This document shows positions 1-8,649 of a stretch of 64,000 nucleotides of DNA, one piece after another. Made by a program: the position numbers and the translations under genes. Position 1 is the first letter of the stretch. Each line of letters starts with the position of its first letter. This stretch comes from JBKQHQ01 sp052148715 (lineage in GTDB: Bacteria; Pseudomonadota; Alphaproteobacteria; Rhizobiales; Xanthobacteraceae): NCBI GenBank assembly GCA_052148715.1, contig JBKQHQ010000227.1, positions 1 to 64,000 on the forward strand, read 5' to 3'. The notes under the pieces are model-generated. The model did not search any database and was not told the origin of the DNA. It worked only from the letters and a program-made list of their open reading frames with translations.

Positions 1-97
1 CGGCGCGCTTCGCGCGCCGACCTCCCCCACCAGGGGGGAGGTGAAGATTGCGCGGCGATCGATATACGGTTGCGCTGCCCACAAGGGGGGAGGTGAA
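1..97. repeat. Modular palindromic repeat units, left end
   Basis: Two partial copies of the repeat family also found at 459-677. The first has a short GC hairpin (GGCGCGCTTCGCGCGCC) followed by the palindrome ACCTCCCCCACCAGGGGGGA and the tail GGTGAAG. The second, at 82-97, keeps only the right half (AAGGGGGGAGGTGAAG). No gene reads through it. It continues off the left edge of the window. Confidence 0.7.
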
Positions 98-111
98 GAA
101 AGGTCTTACGA

Positions 112-438
112 TCAGCTCTCAAGCGCGGCCAGGATCTCGCTGAGAACGGCGTCGGTGTGCTTCAGGACGTCGTCGTTCCAGAAGCGCAAGACGCGAAAGC
201 CCTGCGAGCGCAGCCATTCGTCGCGTGCGGCATCGGTCTCGCTGGTGGCGTGCTGACCGCCGTCCACCTCGATCACGAGCTTGCGCGCAAAACAGACGAA
301 GTCGAGCACGTACGAGCCGACCGGCGCCTGCCGCTTTATCTTGAACTGCGCAAGACGCCGAGCGCGCAGATGGTACCAGAGCCGCTGCTCCGCATCCGTC
401 ATGCGCCCACGCAGCTGTCGCGCGAAGCCGAGCGTCAT
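112..438 (-). CDS. DUF559 domain protein (very-short-patch-repair/PD-(D/E)XK-like nuclease fold)
   Basis: A 108-residue protein of the DUF559 family, which has a restriction-endonuclease-like fold related to Vsr mismatch endonucleases; its biological role is not established. Visible marks are the N-terminal TDAEQRLWYHLR helix (14-25), the strand ending LDF (D46), the core KLVIEVDGGQH (53-63, with E57, D59 and H63), and the C-terminal RSQGFRVLRFWNDDV. D46 and E57-x-D59 fit a PD-(D/E)XK active site. The ATG at 438 is chosen because an upstream in-frame start would translate the palindromic repeat at 459-530. It stands alone, bracketed by dispersed repeats, which is common for this family in Hyphomicrobiales genomes. 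Confidence 0.85.
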   Translation of the reverse strand: MTLGFARQLRGRMTDAEQRLWYHLRARRLAQFKIKRQAPVGSYVLDFVCFARKLVIEVDGGQHATSETDAARDEWLRSQGFRVLRFWNDDVLKHTDAVLSEILAALES

Positions 439-458
439 ATGCCTATCCTGTATTCTCA

Positions 459-677
459 CCTCCCCCCTCGTGGGGGAGGTCGACACTTGCAGGCTTGCCT
501 GCAAGTGTCGGGAGAGGGGGTCTCTTCGCAAGATTATTTCATCCGAATTCTTTCATCCGATTCAATCAAGATGATGGCTCTCAAACTAAAACTGAGCAAG
601 TGATGTTGTGCGAAGAGACCCCCTCTCCCGGCGCGCTTCGCGCGCCGACCTCCCCCACGAGGGGGGAGGTGAAGAGT
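459..677. repeat. Large inverted repeat of modular palindromes around an AT-rich core
   Basis: A 21-bp arm at 510-530 (GGGAGAGGGGGTCTCTTCGC plus A) has its exact reverse complement at 609-629. Outside each arm lies an ACCTCCCCC/GGGGGAGGT palindrome (about 463-481 and 647-670). Between palindrome and arm is an interchangeable hairpin: CGACACTTGCAGG paired with its complement at 481-510 on the left, and GGCGCGC/GCGCGCC at 630-646 on the right. The 78-bp centre (531-608) is AT-rich. The layout resembles a MITE or a REP/BIME-type dispersed element. No coding sequence is supported between 439 and 782. Confidence 0.75.
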
Positions 678-782
678 CCGGACGCTTGACAGCTGACTAC
701 TGATCCCTGGACTCCGAGCTGCGCGGGCGACTACCTTCGCCCTACGTCCGCGCGTAAAAGGCGGGCGGCAGGGAGGGAGTTT

Positions 783-1763
783 ATGCACGGGTCCGTGAAA
801 GCAAAGATTCTGCTTGCCGCGCTCGCCGCCGTCGCGCTGCTCGGCGGGGCGGGGGCGGCAGCGGCGGCCGACTATCCGGCGCGGCCGGTGCACTGGATCG
901 TGCCCTACACGCCGGGGGGCACGACCGACATCACGGCGCGGCTGATCGGCGACGCGCTCGGCAAGCGGCTCGGGCAGCAGTTCGTGGTCGAGAACCGGCC
1001 CGGCGCCGGCAACAATCTCGGCACCGAGGCGGTCACCCGCGCCGAGCCCGACGGCTACACCCTGCTGCTGGTCAATCCGGCCAATGCCATCAACGCCACG
1101 CTCTACAAGCACCTGCCGTTCGATTTCCTGCGCGACATCGTGCCGGTCGCCGGCATCAGCCGGGTGCCGAACGTGATGGAGGTGAACCCGGCGGTGCCGG
1201 CGAAGACGGTCGCCGAGTTCATCGACTACGCCAAGGCCAATCCGGGCAAGATCAACATGGCCTCGGCCGGCAACGGCACCTCGGTGCATCTCTCGGGCGA
1301 GCTGTTCATGGCGATGACCGGGGTCAAACTCACGCACGTGCCGTACCGCGGCTCGGCGCCGGCCATCACCGACATGCTGGCCGGGCAGACGCAGGTGATG
1401 TTCGACAACCTGCCGGCCTCGATCGAGCACATCCGCGCCGGCGCGCTGCGGGCGCTCGCGGTGACGACCGTTACGCGTTCGCCGGCGCTGCCCGACGTGC
1501 CGACCGTCGCCGAGACCGTGCCGGGCTACGAGGCGAGCGCCTGGTTCGGCATGGGCGCGCCCAAGGGCACGCCGGCAGAGGTCATCGACAAGCTCAACCG
1601 CGAGGTCAGCGCGGTGCTCGCCGATCCGGCGATGCAGGCAAGCCTCGCCCAGCTCGGCGGCGTGCCGATGCCGGGCAGCCCCGCCGATTTCGGCAACACC
1701 ATCGCGGCGGAAACCGAGAAGTGGGCCAAGGTGGTCAAATTCTCCGGCGCCAGCATCGACTGA
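783..1763 (+). CDS. Bug-family tripartite tricarboxylate transporter substrate-binding protein
   Basis: A 326-residue periplasmic solute receptor of the Bug/TctC family (LAOR/Bug fold), which binds small carboxylates. Residues 1-28 form a signal peptide (Lys near the start, hydrophobic run LLAALAAVALLGG, cleavage after AAAA before DYPARP). The mature start DYPARPVHWIVPYTPGGTTD and the NRPGAGNNLG (about 76-85) and EPDGYTLL blocks are family signatures. No TctA/TctB membrane genes are adjacent, so this is an orphan receptor, as is usual for this expanded family. It lies just upstream of, and overlaps, an IlvD/Edd dehydratase, which hints at a sugar-acid or carboxylate ligand, but that is inference. 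A second Bug gene is at 49761. Confidence 0.93.
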   Translation: MHGSVKAKILLAALAAVALLGGAGAAAAADYPARPVHWIVPYTPGGTTDITARLIGDALGKRLGQQFVVENRPGAGNNLGTEAVTRAEPDGYTLLLVNPANAINATLYKHLPFDFLRDIVPVAGISRVPNVMEVNPAVPAKTVAEFIDYAKANPGKINMASAGNGTSVHLSGELFMAMTGVKLTHVPYRGSAPAITDMLAGQTQVMFDNLPASIEHIRAGALRALAVTTVTRSPALPDVPTVAETVPGYEASAWFGMGAPKGTPAEVIDKLNREVSAVLADPAMQASLAQLGGVPMPGSPADFGNTIAAETEKWAKVVKFSGASID

Positions 1764-3508
1764 CGCGACGTGCCGCGAACTCAACGTCATCCCGGGATCC
1801 AAAACGCCTCCGCAGCCATCGCTGGCTCGGCGTTGACGATTTGCGCTCGTTCGGCCACCGCTCGCGGCTGCGCCAATTGGGCTATGACGCGCAAGATTGG
1901 CGCGGCAAGCCGGTTATCGGCATCATCAACACCTGGAGCGACATCAACGCCTGCCACGGGCACCTGCGCGAGCGCGCCCAGGATGTGAAGCGCGGCGTCT
2001 GGCAGGCCGGCGGCTTCCCGCTCGAGCTGCCGGCGATGTCGCTCGCCGAGCCCTTCGTCAAACCCTCGACCATGCTCTACCGCAACTTCCTCGCCATGGA
2101 GACCGAGGAGCTTTTGCGCAGCCATCCGATCGACGGCGCCGTCCTCATGGGCGGCTGCGACAAGACCACGCCGGGCCTGATCATGGGCGCGATCAGCATG
2201 GGGATTCCGGCGCTCTACGTGCCGGCCGGGCCGATGCTGCGCGGCAATTGGCGCGGCAAGACTTTGGGCTCCGGCTCCGACGCCTGGAAATATTGGGACG
2301 AGAAGCGCGCCGGGCGCATCACCGAGGCCGACTGGAGCGAGATCGAGAACGGCATCGGCCGCTCGGTCGGCACCTGCATGGTCATCGGCACGGCCGCCAC
2401 CATGATGGGGATTGCCGAAGCGCTCGGCTTCACGCTCCCCGGCGCCTCCTCGATCCCGGCGGTCGACGCCAATCATCCGCGCATGTGCGCGGCGGCCGGG
2501 CGGCGCATCGTCGACCTGGTCTGGGAGGACGTGACGCCGGAAAAAATTCTGACGCCGGCCGCCTTCGACAACGCCATCGCGGTGCACATGGCGCTCGGCG
2601 GCTCGACCAATGCGATCATCCATCTGATCGCCATGGCGCGGCGGCTTGGCCACCCGCTCTCGCTCGAGCGGTTCGACGCGATCTCGCGGCGCGTCCCGGT
2701 CATCGCCAATCTGCGGCCGGCGGGCGAATTCCTGATGGAGGATTTCTTCTATGCCGGCGGGCTGCGCGCGCTGATGGCGGTGATCGCCGACAAGCTCGAC
2801 CTCACCTGCCGCATGGTCTCCGGCCTTACGCTCGGCGAGGCGATCGCCGGCGCCGAGGTGCATCTTCCCGACGTCATCCATACGCTGCGCGAGCCGATCT
2901 ATGCGGAGGGCGCGACCGCCGTGCTGACCGGCAATCTCGCGCCCAACGGCTGCGTCATGAAGCCCGCCGCCGCCGAGCCGCGCTTCCTGCACCACCGCGG
3001 CAAGGTGATCGCGTTCGAGGACTACAACGCCATGGCGCGCGAGGTCGAGCGCGACGATCTTCAGGTGACGCCTGACCACATTCTGGTGCTCAAGAACGCC
3101 GGCCCCAAGGGCGGCCCCGGCATGCCGGAATGGGGCATGCTGCCGATCCCGAAGAAGCTTTTGCGCGCCGGCGTGCGCGATATGGTGCGCATCTCCGACG
3201 GCCGGATGAGCGGCACGAGCTATGGCGCCTGCATCCTGCACGTCGCGCCCGAGAGCTTTGTCGGCGGACCGCTGGCCCTGGTGCGGACCGGCGACGAAAT
3301 CGAGGTGAACGTCGCCGCCCGCCGCATCCATCTGCATGTCGCCGACGACGAGCTCGCTCGCCGTCGCGCCGCCTGGACCCCGCCGCCTCCGCGCTACGCG
3401 CGCGGCTACGGCGCGATGTACTCCGCCCATATCGGCCAGGCTGACGAAGGCTGCGACTTTGACTTCCTGGCGGCGGGAGGCCAGATCCCCGAGCCGGAGA
3501 TCCATTGA
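1721..3508 (+). CDS. IlvD/Edd family dehydratase (sugar-acid dehydratase-like)
   Basis: A protein of about 570-595 residues of the IlvD/Edd family of Fe-S enzymes, which dehydrate dihydroxy acids or aldonic acids. Cluster-ligand cysteines are visible in NTWSDINACHGH, MGGCDKTTPG and RSVGTCMVIGTA. The catalytic/Mg region (LPGASSIPAVDANH) and C-terminal SDGRMSGTSYGACILHVAPE are intact. The form resembles the L-arabonate/galactonate-type dehydratases more than biosynthetic IlvD, so a sugar-acid substrate is likelier than branched-chain amino acid synthesis. The start is uncertain. Homology begins near RLRSHRWLG (about residue 29 of this frame) and no ATG lies near it; the nearest in-frame start is a GTG at 1721 inside the Bug gene. 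The MBL gene follows after a repeat. Confidence 0.88.
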   Translation: MGQGGQILRRQHRLTRRAANSTSSRDPKRLRSHRWLGVDDLRSFGHRSRLRQLGYDAQDWRGKPVIGIINTWSDINACHGHLRERAQDVKRGVWQAGGFPLELPAMSLAEPFVKPSTMLYRNFLAMETEELLRSHPIDGAVLMGGCDKTTPGLIMGAISMGIPALYVPAGPMLRGNWRGKTLGSGSDAWKYWDEKRAGRITEADWSEIENGIGRSVGTCMVIGTAATMMGIAEALGFTLPGASSIPAVDANHPRMCAAAGRRIVDLVWEDVTPEKILTPAAFDNAIAVHMALGGSTNAIIHLIAMARRLGHPLSLERFDAISRRVPVIANLRPAGEFLMEDFFYAGGLRALMAVIADKLDLTCRMVSGLTLGEAIAGAEVHLPDVIHTLREPIYAEGATAVLTGNLAPNGCVMKPAAAEPRFLHHRGKVIAFEDYNAMAREVERDDLQVTPDHILVLKNAGPKGGPGMPEWGMLPIPKKLLRAGVRDMVRISDGRMSGTSYGACILHVAPESFVGGPLALVRTGDEIEVNVAARRIHLHVADDELARRRAAWTPPPPRYARGYGAMYSAHIGQADEGCDFDFLAAGGQIPEPEIH

Positions 3509-3542
3509 AGCTGTGGTCCCAAGGCTTGGCTTTCAAACGCGG

Positions 3543-3647
3543 GTCATTCCGGGGCTCCGAGCGCAGCGAGGAGAGCCCGGAACCTATACTCACAGACCGG
3601 GGTTATGGCTTCCGGGCCTGCGAGCTGCGCTCGCATCCCGGAATGAC
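3543..3647. repeat. Dispersed inverted repeat with GTCATTCCGG/CCGGAATGAC ends
   Basis: The element begins GTCATTCCGG (3543-3552) and ends with the exact reverse complement CCGGAATGAC (3638-3647). Internal matching segments (GAGCGCAGCGAGGA and TGCGAGCTGCGCTCGCA) allow an extended hairpin. This is a typical short intergenic mobile-like repeat of Bradyrhizobium-group genomes. It fills the gap between the dehydratase and the MBL gene and could also act as a transcript-stabilising or terminating stem. Confidence 0.7.
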
Positions 3648-3713
3648 AGCCGAGGGGGCGGGGCGCTAAGACAAAGGCGGGACAAGCCCCGTGCAAATGT
3701 ATTCGGCGAGGCG

Positions 3714-4646
3714 ATGAGCGACGACATTCCTTTCAACAAGCGGCTCGATCTCGAGCCCGGCCGCGTGGACGAGGTGTTGCCGGGCGTGCGCCGGCTGCTC
3801 GCCAACAATCCCAGTCCGTTCACGTTCAAGGGCACGCTGAGCTACATCATCGGCAAGGGCCAGGTGGCCATCGTCGATCCCGGGCCGGAGGACGAGGCGC
3901 ATGTCGCGGCGCTGCTCGCGGCCGTGCGCGGCGAGACGGTGAGCCATATTTTCGTCACCCATACCCACCGCGACCATTCCCCCGGCGCCGCGCGTGTAAA
4001 AGCCGCGACCGGCGCGAAGACCTATGCGCAGGGACCGCACCGCCCGGCGCGGCCGCTCAATATCGGCGAAGCAGGGCGGCTCGACGCCAGCGCCGACATG
4101 GACTTTCGCCCCGACGTGACGCTCGCCGACGGCGAGGTCGTGGCCGGTCCGGGTTTCACGATCGAAGCGGTGGCGACGCCGGGGCACACCGCCAACCACA
4201 TGGCCTACGCCTTCAAGGAGGCCGACATCCTGTTCGCCGGCGACCACGTGATGGGCTGGTCGACCTCGATCGTGGCGCCGCCCGACGGGGCGATGAGCGA
4301 CTACATGGCTTCGCTGCAAAAGCTCGCGGGGCGGACGGAGCCGCTCTACCTGCCGGGGCACGGCGATGTCGTGAAGGACGCGCAAAGCTTCGTCCAACAC
4401 TACATCCGCCACCGCCTGGGGCGCGAGGAATCGATCCTGCACCGCCTTGCCAAGGGCGAGGCGGATATCCCGACGCTGGTGCGGGCGATCTATATCGGTC
4501 TCGATCCGCGCCTGACGGGCGCCGCCGGCCTCTCGGTGCTGGCGCATCTGGAAGACCTGGTCGCCAGGGGCATCGTCGCCACGGAGGGGGCCGCGTCGAT
4601 CGCCGGCCGCTATCGCCTGGCGGCGGCGCCGCGCGCCGGCGCCTGA
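3714..4646 (+). CDS. MBL-fold metallo-hydrolase (LACTB2-like, with C-terminal winged helix)
   Basis: A 310-residue metallo-beta-lactamase-fold hydrolase. The di-metal motif HTHRDH sits at residues 83-88, followed by a TPGHTANH block and FAGDHVMGW, giving the usual His/Asp ligands. After the MBL domain, the stretch GREESILHRLAKGEADIPTL to the C terminus looks like the winged-helix domain of LACTB2/glyoxalase-II-like proteins, some of which are RNA endonucleases or thioesterases. The substrate cannot be told from sequence. The ATG at 3714 is the first start after the upstream repeat. The 3' end overlaps the convergent DUF1499 gene by 37 bp. Confidence 0.9.
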   Translation: MSDDIPFNKRLDLEPGRVDEVLPGVRRLLANNPSPFTFKGTLSYIIGKGQVAIVDPGPEDEAHVAALLAAVRGETVSHIFVTHTHRDHSPGAARVKAATGAKTYAQGPHRPARPLNIGEAGRLDASADMDFRPDVTLADGEVVAGPGFTIEAVATPGHTANHMAYAFKEADILFAGDHVMGWSTSIVAPPDGAMSDYMASLQKLAGRTEPLYLPGHGDVVKDAQSFVQHYIRHRLGREESILHRLAKGEADIPTLVRAIYIGLDPRLTGAAGLSVLAHLEDLVARGIVATEGAASIAGRYRLAAAPRAGA

Positions 4647-5440
4647 GCTTTCGCGGTCGGCTGCAGCTTCTTCTCGGCGTCGGAGGTCTTGTCGTCGATC
4701 TCGTCGATCAGGGCGCGCACCCGATCCGCATTGCTGCCGAAGTCATACTTGCCGTAGCGCGACGCCGAGCGCACGTCGACGCGGGCGCCGTCGGGCGTGG
4801 GGCGCACCCGCACGATCACGTCCTCGCGCAAGCCCATGAGCGCCGAGCGGGCGACGGCCTCGATATGGCCTTCGCGCCGGGGCGGCTGCGGCGGGCGGGC
4901 GAGCAGGATCGTCCACTTGTGCTTGGTGATCACGTCTTGCGCGGCGGTGAATGCGGCCAGCGCCGAGACCGTGACGTCGAGCGGCTCGATTTCCGGAAAG
5001 GCGGCGCGCTGCTGCTCGACCGTGTAGCGCGCGGAGATGGGGGTCACGCCGACCCGCAACGCCGCCAAGGCCTCGAAGTGCGGCGGATCGGCGGGATCGG
5101 TGGAGACGTCGTTGATCGCCGGCAGCCGGTAGGCCTTGGCCGCCAGATAGCCCGGATAGGCCAGTAATCCGATGCCGATCGCCAAGGCCGCGACGGCCTG
5201 GCCAAGACCCCGGTGCCCGGAGAACCAGATGACGATGAGGGCGAGGAGCGCGAGCAAGATCGACAGTCCGGCAAAGATGAGGGCGCCGCCGAAGGTCGCC
5301 ATGGCCGGCGTGAACTCCAGATAGCCGGAATGCACGACGATGACCGACATGACGGAGACGACGACCGAGAACAGCGCGAAGCGTCGCGCCCACACGGCAA
5401 GGCGCGAGACGGGTTCTTCGATGATGCGGCGTCGAACCAT
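4610..5440 (-). CDS. DUF1499 domain membrane protein
   Basis: A 276-residue protein. The N-terminal half has three likely membrane helices (about 21-40, 48-71 and 78-100), and the C-terminal half is the soluble DUF1499 domain (about 105-255, with the typical DVITKHKWTI and SRYGKYDFGSNADRVRAL blocks). DUF1499 proteins are envelope-associated and lack a settled function. It is the third gene of a tight minus-strand operon (yjgN-like, M48 protease, DUF1499) with a gap of only 7 bp to the protease, suggesting a shared envelope-quality role. The C-terminal tail after RALIDEI is basic and alanine-rich, likely disordered. Confidence 0.87.
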   Translation of the reverse strand: MVRRRIIEEPVSRLAVWARRFALFSVVVSVMSVIVVHSGYLEFTPAMATFGGALIFAGLSILLALLALIVIWFSGHRGLGQAVAALAIGIGLLAYPGYLAAKAYRLPAINDVSTDPADPPHFEALAALRVGVTPISARYTVEQQRAAFPEIEPLDVTVSALAAFTAAQDVITKHKWTILLARPPQPPRREGHIEAVARSALMGLREDVIVRVRPTPDGARVDVRSASRYGKYDFGSNADRVRALIDEIDDKTSDAEKKLQPTAKAQAPARGAAARR

Positions 5441-5447
5441 GCTCAGC

Positions 5448-6548
5448 TCACGAACAAATCCGTTTCAGGGCCGCCCATTCCGCCGCGTCGAGCACAGGCG
5501 CGCGGGGGGAGGGCGCCGGCAAGGCGTTGATCACCGCCACCCGTTCCTTGGTCGCCGGGTGGTCGAGCAGAAACTTGATCTCGCCGTCCGCTTCGCCGAG
5601 GCGGGCGAGAAGCGGAGCCAGCGCGTGCGAGTCGGCGCCGATTTTCGCCATCAGCGCCACTCCATACAAGTCCGCGCTGCCCTCGACCTCGCGCGAATAG
5701 GACGATTGCAGCACGGTTTTGGCCGCCAGCACAACCGCGCCGCCACCGACGAAATCGCCGAGCAGCATGCCGAACAGAAGCGACAGGCCGGCCGTCTGCA
5801 GCACCGAGCGGGTGCCGTCGCGGTGCGCGACGTGGCCGATCTCGTGGGCCAGCACGGCCGCGAGCTCATCGGCCGATCGCGCCTTGGTGATCAGCCCCTC
5901 CAGCAGATAGATGTTGCCGCCCGGCAGCGCGAAGGCGTTGGCCTCGGCCCGGTGCACCGGGATCACATGCAGCGGCACCGGCAGTGCGGCGGCGCCTTCC
6001 AACCGGCTCACCATTTTCGCCAAGGCCGCGGCGCCGGCCTGCTCGGCATCCTTGCGGCCGCATTCGAAGGTACCGCCCGTCTGGTTGGCGTCCAGCATCG
6101 AGCGGACCTGCGCCTCGACCGCGGCGCCAAGCCGACGCTCGAGGCTCGCAGGCACCACCGGAGCGAGCTGCGCGGCGATCTGCGGAACCGCGAACACCGC
6201 CGTCGCCACGAGCGACAGCATGGCGGCGATGCTCCAGCCCACGACCCTGGCATGGGTGCGGCGGGCGCGCGCGCCGCTGCGATCGAGGTTCGGCGCCTGC
6301 TCCTCGATCTGCGCGACGAGGGCTTGATCGCGGATCTCCAGGCGCGCCAGCGCGGCGCTGCCGGCGTGCCCGAGCCGCAGCAGGTCGGTTCGCGCGGCAT
6401 GCGATTGCAGCTCGGCCAAGGGCCATTCGGCCAGCACGCTGCCGTCGGCGCCGCGCACGCGCATGGTCGCGGCCGCAAGCTCGACGGCAACGTCCTGGCG
6501 CGCGCTCGTCACGCCGTCGAAAAAGGCAGCTCGGCCCGCGGCAGTCAT
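5448..6548 (-). CDS. M48 family zinc metallopeptidase
   Basis: A 366-residue membrane-anchored protease. The zinc-binding HEIGH is at 235-239, the third ligand lies in REVEGSADLYG, and a single membrane helix spans about 104-126. The first 100 residues form a small N-terminal domain with the REWPL-type YjgN-partner appearance; the catalytic domain follows the helix. M48 enzymes of this group (BepA/YfgC-, LoiP- or HtpX-like) degrade misassembled envelope proteins. It is the middle gene of the operon: 5 bp after yjgN-like and 7 bp before DUF1499. Pairing of a DUF898 protein with M48 is recurrent in proteobacteria, so a functional link is likely but unproven. Confidence 0.93.
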   Translation of the reverse strand: MTAAGRAAFFDGVTSARQDVAVELAAATMRVRGADGSVLAEWPLAELQSHAARTDLLRLGHAGSAALARLEIRDQALVAQIEEQAPNLDRSGARARRTHARVVGWSIAAMLSLVATAVFAVPQIAAQLAPVVPASLERRLGAAVEAQVRSMLDANQTGGTFECGRKDAEQAGAAALAKMVSRLEGAAALPVPLHVIPVHRAEANAFALPGGNIYLLEGLITKARSADELAAVLAHEIGHVAHRDGTRSVLQTAGLSLLFGMLLGDFVGGGAVVLAAKTVLQSSYSREVEGSADLYGVALMAKIGADSHALAPLLARLGEADGEIKFLLDHPATKERVAVINALPAPSPRAPVLDAAEWAALKRICS

Positions 6549-6553
6549 AACCC

Positions 6554-7846
6554 CTAGATTCCTCCGACGCTCAATGCATCGGCAAGGCCCTCGCCGAGCG
6601 GCGAGCTCGGTCCGCCTTGCGCCTTGACCCGATCGAGCACCGCAACGCCGTCAAGATCGAGCGCGTCGACCCCGAGCCGCCACAGCGACAGCTTCACCGT
6701 CGCCTGATGGATAGTCGAGAATCCGAGCGCAACGATGACATAGCCGATGACCAGGACGCAGGTCGCCAGAATTCCGGCCGGGGTCGATGCCTGCGGGCCG
6801 ACATACGGGCCGACGAGCATCACACAGACCGCTCCGCAAACGCCGGCCACGAGGGTGAACAGGAACGCGTACCAGAGAAAACGAAAGTAGATGCGGTAGA
6901 CTTGGCCGATCCGCAGGCGCGAGGTCATCGACAACGCACCGAAACGCAGGCCCGACGTCCACCAGCGCAACGTCAACCCCTGAAACGCGGGATAGAGCAT
7001 GGCGGCGGCGAAACCGCTCCAGCCGAGCGCAATCATCACGAGGGCACTCGCCTCGCCCAAACCCGTGCCCTCGATATTGGCGGTGAGATCCCGCTCCAGA
7101 TCAATGGCCTGCGCGACGGCGCTCCAATCAACCACGGCGATGCCAAGGGCGATGCAGCCGAACAACGGCCCCAATACCAAGAGCCACATCGGCAGCCCGC
7201 GCCAGAACAGCGACAGGGGCGAGCCGTCGAAGCGGCCCGGCAGGTTTCCGTAAAACGTATTGCGCATCTTGTAGCGCTCGAGCGCCGCCTGCGCCCATGG
7301 ATAGGCGAGCCCAAGCGTCAGCGCGATCATCGCCCACCAGAAGACGGCACAGACCGCGTAGCGCCACGCCGATCCCGTCTGGTGAAAGCGCAGCCCGCGA
7401 AAAACGGAGCGGGTCAGACGATACCGCCGGGCGCGGTAGACGGCATAGGGGCTGAGAAAACCGATCAAGACGAACGCAAGCACGCTCGCCAGCTGGACAA
7501 TGCCGAGGCCGGTCGCGGCCAAGAAAATGAGGGCATAGATCGGGATAAGAACGGCGACCCCCACGAGAAAGCCGAGCAGGAGCTCGGTCGCGGTGCCGGT
7601 ATATTCGAAGCTGTCGCCTGCTAGCTCCGTATTGCTCCACAAGAACCGGCGGATGTCGGTCATCAGCCAAAAGCGATAGAGCCCGAGGGTCACCATCAGC
7701 AGTACGGCACCGCGCACGAGCAGCAGCCAATAAACGCGGCCGTCGCCGCAAAACTGAGCCCGTCCTCGCTTCGGCCCCTTGCTCGGCATCGCGCCGGGAA
7801 AAGGCGCGTCAGTCGAGGTCACTTCAGTGGAGGATACTTCGGTCAT
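6554..7846 (-). CDS. YjgN/DUF898 family membrane protein
   Basis: A 430-residue polytopic inner-membrane protein with about seven to nine hydrophobic segments and the repeated DUF898 pattern: a hydrophobic segment ending YRFWLMTDIRRFLWSNT, and again YAVYRARRYRLTRSVFRGLRF. The N-terminal 35 residues are low-complexity and soluble. The function is unknown. It heads the operon with the M48 protease and DUF1499 gene. An ATG at 7897 would add 17 proline-rich residues; the ATG at 7846 is preferred, but neither has a clear Shine-Dalgarno. Confidence 0.88.
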   Translation of the reverse strand: MTEVSSTEVTSTDAPFPGAMPSKGPKRGRAQFCGDGRVYWLLLVRGAVLLMVTLGLYRFWLMTDIRRFLWSNTELAGDSFEYTGTATELLLGFLVGVAVLIPIYALIFLAATGLGIVQLASVLAFVLIGFLSPYAVYRARRYRLTRSVFRGLRFHQTGSAWRYAVCAVFWWAMIALTLGLAYPWAQAALERYKMRNTFYGNLPGRFDGSPLSLFWRGLPMWLLVLGPLFGCIALGIAVVDWSAVAQAIDLERDLTANIEGTGLGEASALVMIALGWSGFAAAMLYPAFQGLTLRWWTSGLRFGALSMTSRLRIGQVYRIYFRFLWYAFLFTLVAGVCGAVCVMLVGPYVGPQASTPAGILATCVLVIGYVIVALGFSTIHQATVKLSLWRLGVDALDLDGVAVLDRVKAQGGPSSPLGEGLADALSVGGI

Positions 7847-7960
7847 GCGGGGGAGCGCGGCGGTCGGTCCCGGGGGTGCCGGCGGAAAAAGTACCATTAC
7901 CGAACCCGGTCGCCACGTGCGAGCCGGGGCGGGATACGGAGGCTGCGCCGCGGAACCGCG

Positions 7961-8356
7961 CTACGAATTGTAGCGGGTATCGGTCGCGATGTTCTCGACG
8001 AACGTCACTACGGCGCGGCGCAATTCATTGTTCTTGATCTGGCCGAAAGCCTGTACCAAACGTAACGCGCCCGGAACGGTCAAATTCTCCACGACCGAGA
8101 CTGATTTTGAGTCAGGCACCTCACTGAACACCGATTTGCCGAAAAACGTATTGACCGACACGTTAAGCACCTCGGCGATCCGGGTGAGCCGCCCAGCGCC
8201 GACACGATTGACGCCCTTCTCGTACTTTTGCACCTGTTGGAAGGAAACGCCGATCTTCTGGCCGAGCTCGGTTTGTGACAAACCGGCATTCATCCGGTGG
8301 AAGCGAATGAGCCGGCCAACCTCAATATCGGTTGCGTCGGGACTTCTCTTACCCAT
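7961..8356 (-). CDS. XRE-family helix-turn-helix transcriptional regulator
   Basis: A 131-residue regulator. The HTH domain occupies about residues 12-66 (RLIRFHRMNAGLSQTELGQK then VSFQQVQKYEKGVNRVGAGR), closely matching the SinR/cro-like alphaproteobacterial group that has a short C-terminal segment. The last 50 residues (LRLVQAFGQIKNNELRRAVV and FVENIA) resemble the C-terminal helical dimerisation region of that group. The ATG at 8356 is chosen because upstream codons do not resemble the family. It is divergent from the carbamoyltransferase gene, with a 293-bp shared intergenic region, so it may control that gene; this is inference. Confidence 0.9.
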   Translation of the reverse strand: MGKRSPDATDIEVGRLIRFHRMNAGLSQTELGQKIGVSFQQVQKYEKGVNRVGAGRLTRIAEVLNVSVNTFFGKSVFSEVPDSKSVSVVENLTVPGALRLVQAFGQIKNNELRRAVVTFVENIATDTRYNS

Positions 8357-8649
8357 GGCCGAGCGCTCGTTTTGGCGATGCCGTCCAGATCTCGATCGCA
8401 GCCGTTGAGACCTTAGCGAAAACAATTTAAGCGTATAGCACCCACGAAATTCCGTGCCTAGGGCCACTTGCCGCGTTCGGCGGCAACCAGTTGTCGCACC
8501 CCAACCGGGCCGACGCGTGGTTGGCAACATCGCAGTCGCCTGCTCAACCCCTGCGGGATCGAATGAGCGCGAGACATGAGGGTCCAAGTGTTGCCCTTGG
8601 TCCTCAGGCGCCGTAAAGGAACCGACGGCTTCCTCCTCCCACAATCCCC
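8357..8649. other. Divergent intergenic region, XRE regulator / carbamoyltransferase
   Basis: A 293-bp gap between divergent genes. It has an AT-richer stretch near 8410-8455 (ACAATTTAAGCGTATAGCAC) that could hold a promoter for the minus-strand regulator. No operator palindrome could be singled out by eye, and no coding potential is supported. Confidence 0.4.

Noticed and set aside
534..1802. 422-residue minus-strand ORF
   Set aside because: Antisense of the Bug gene extended through the repeat region; no homology.
1787..3505. 572-residue minus-strand ORF
   Set aside because: Shadow of the IlvD/Edd gene; no motifs, and composition typical of the antisense frame.
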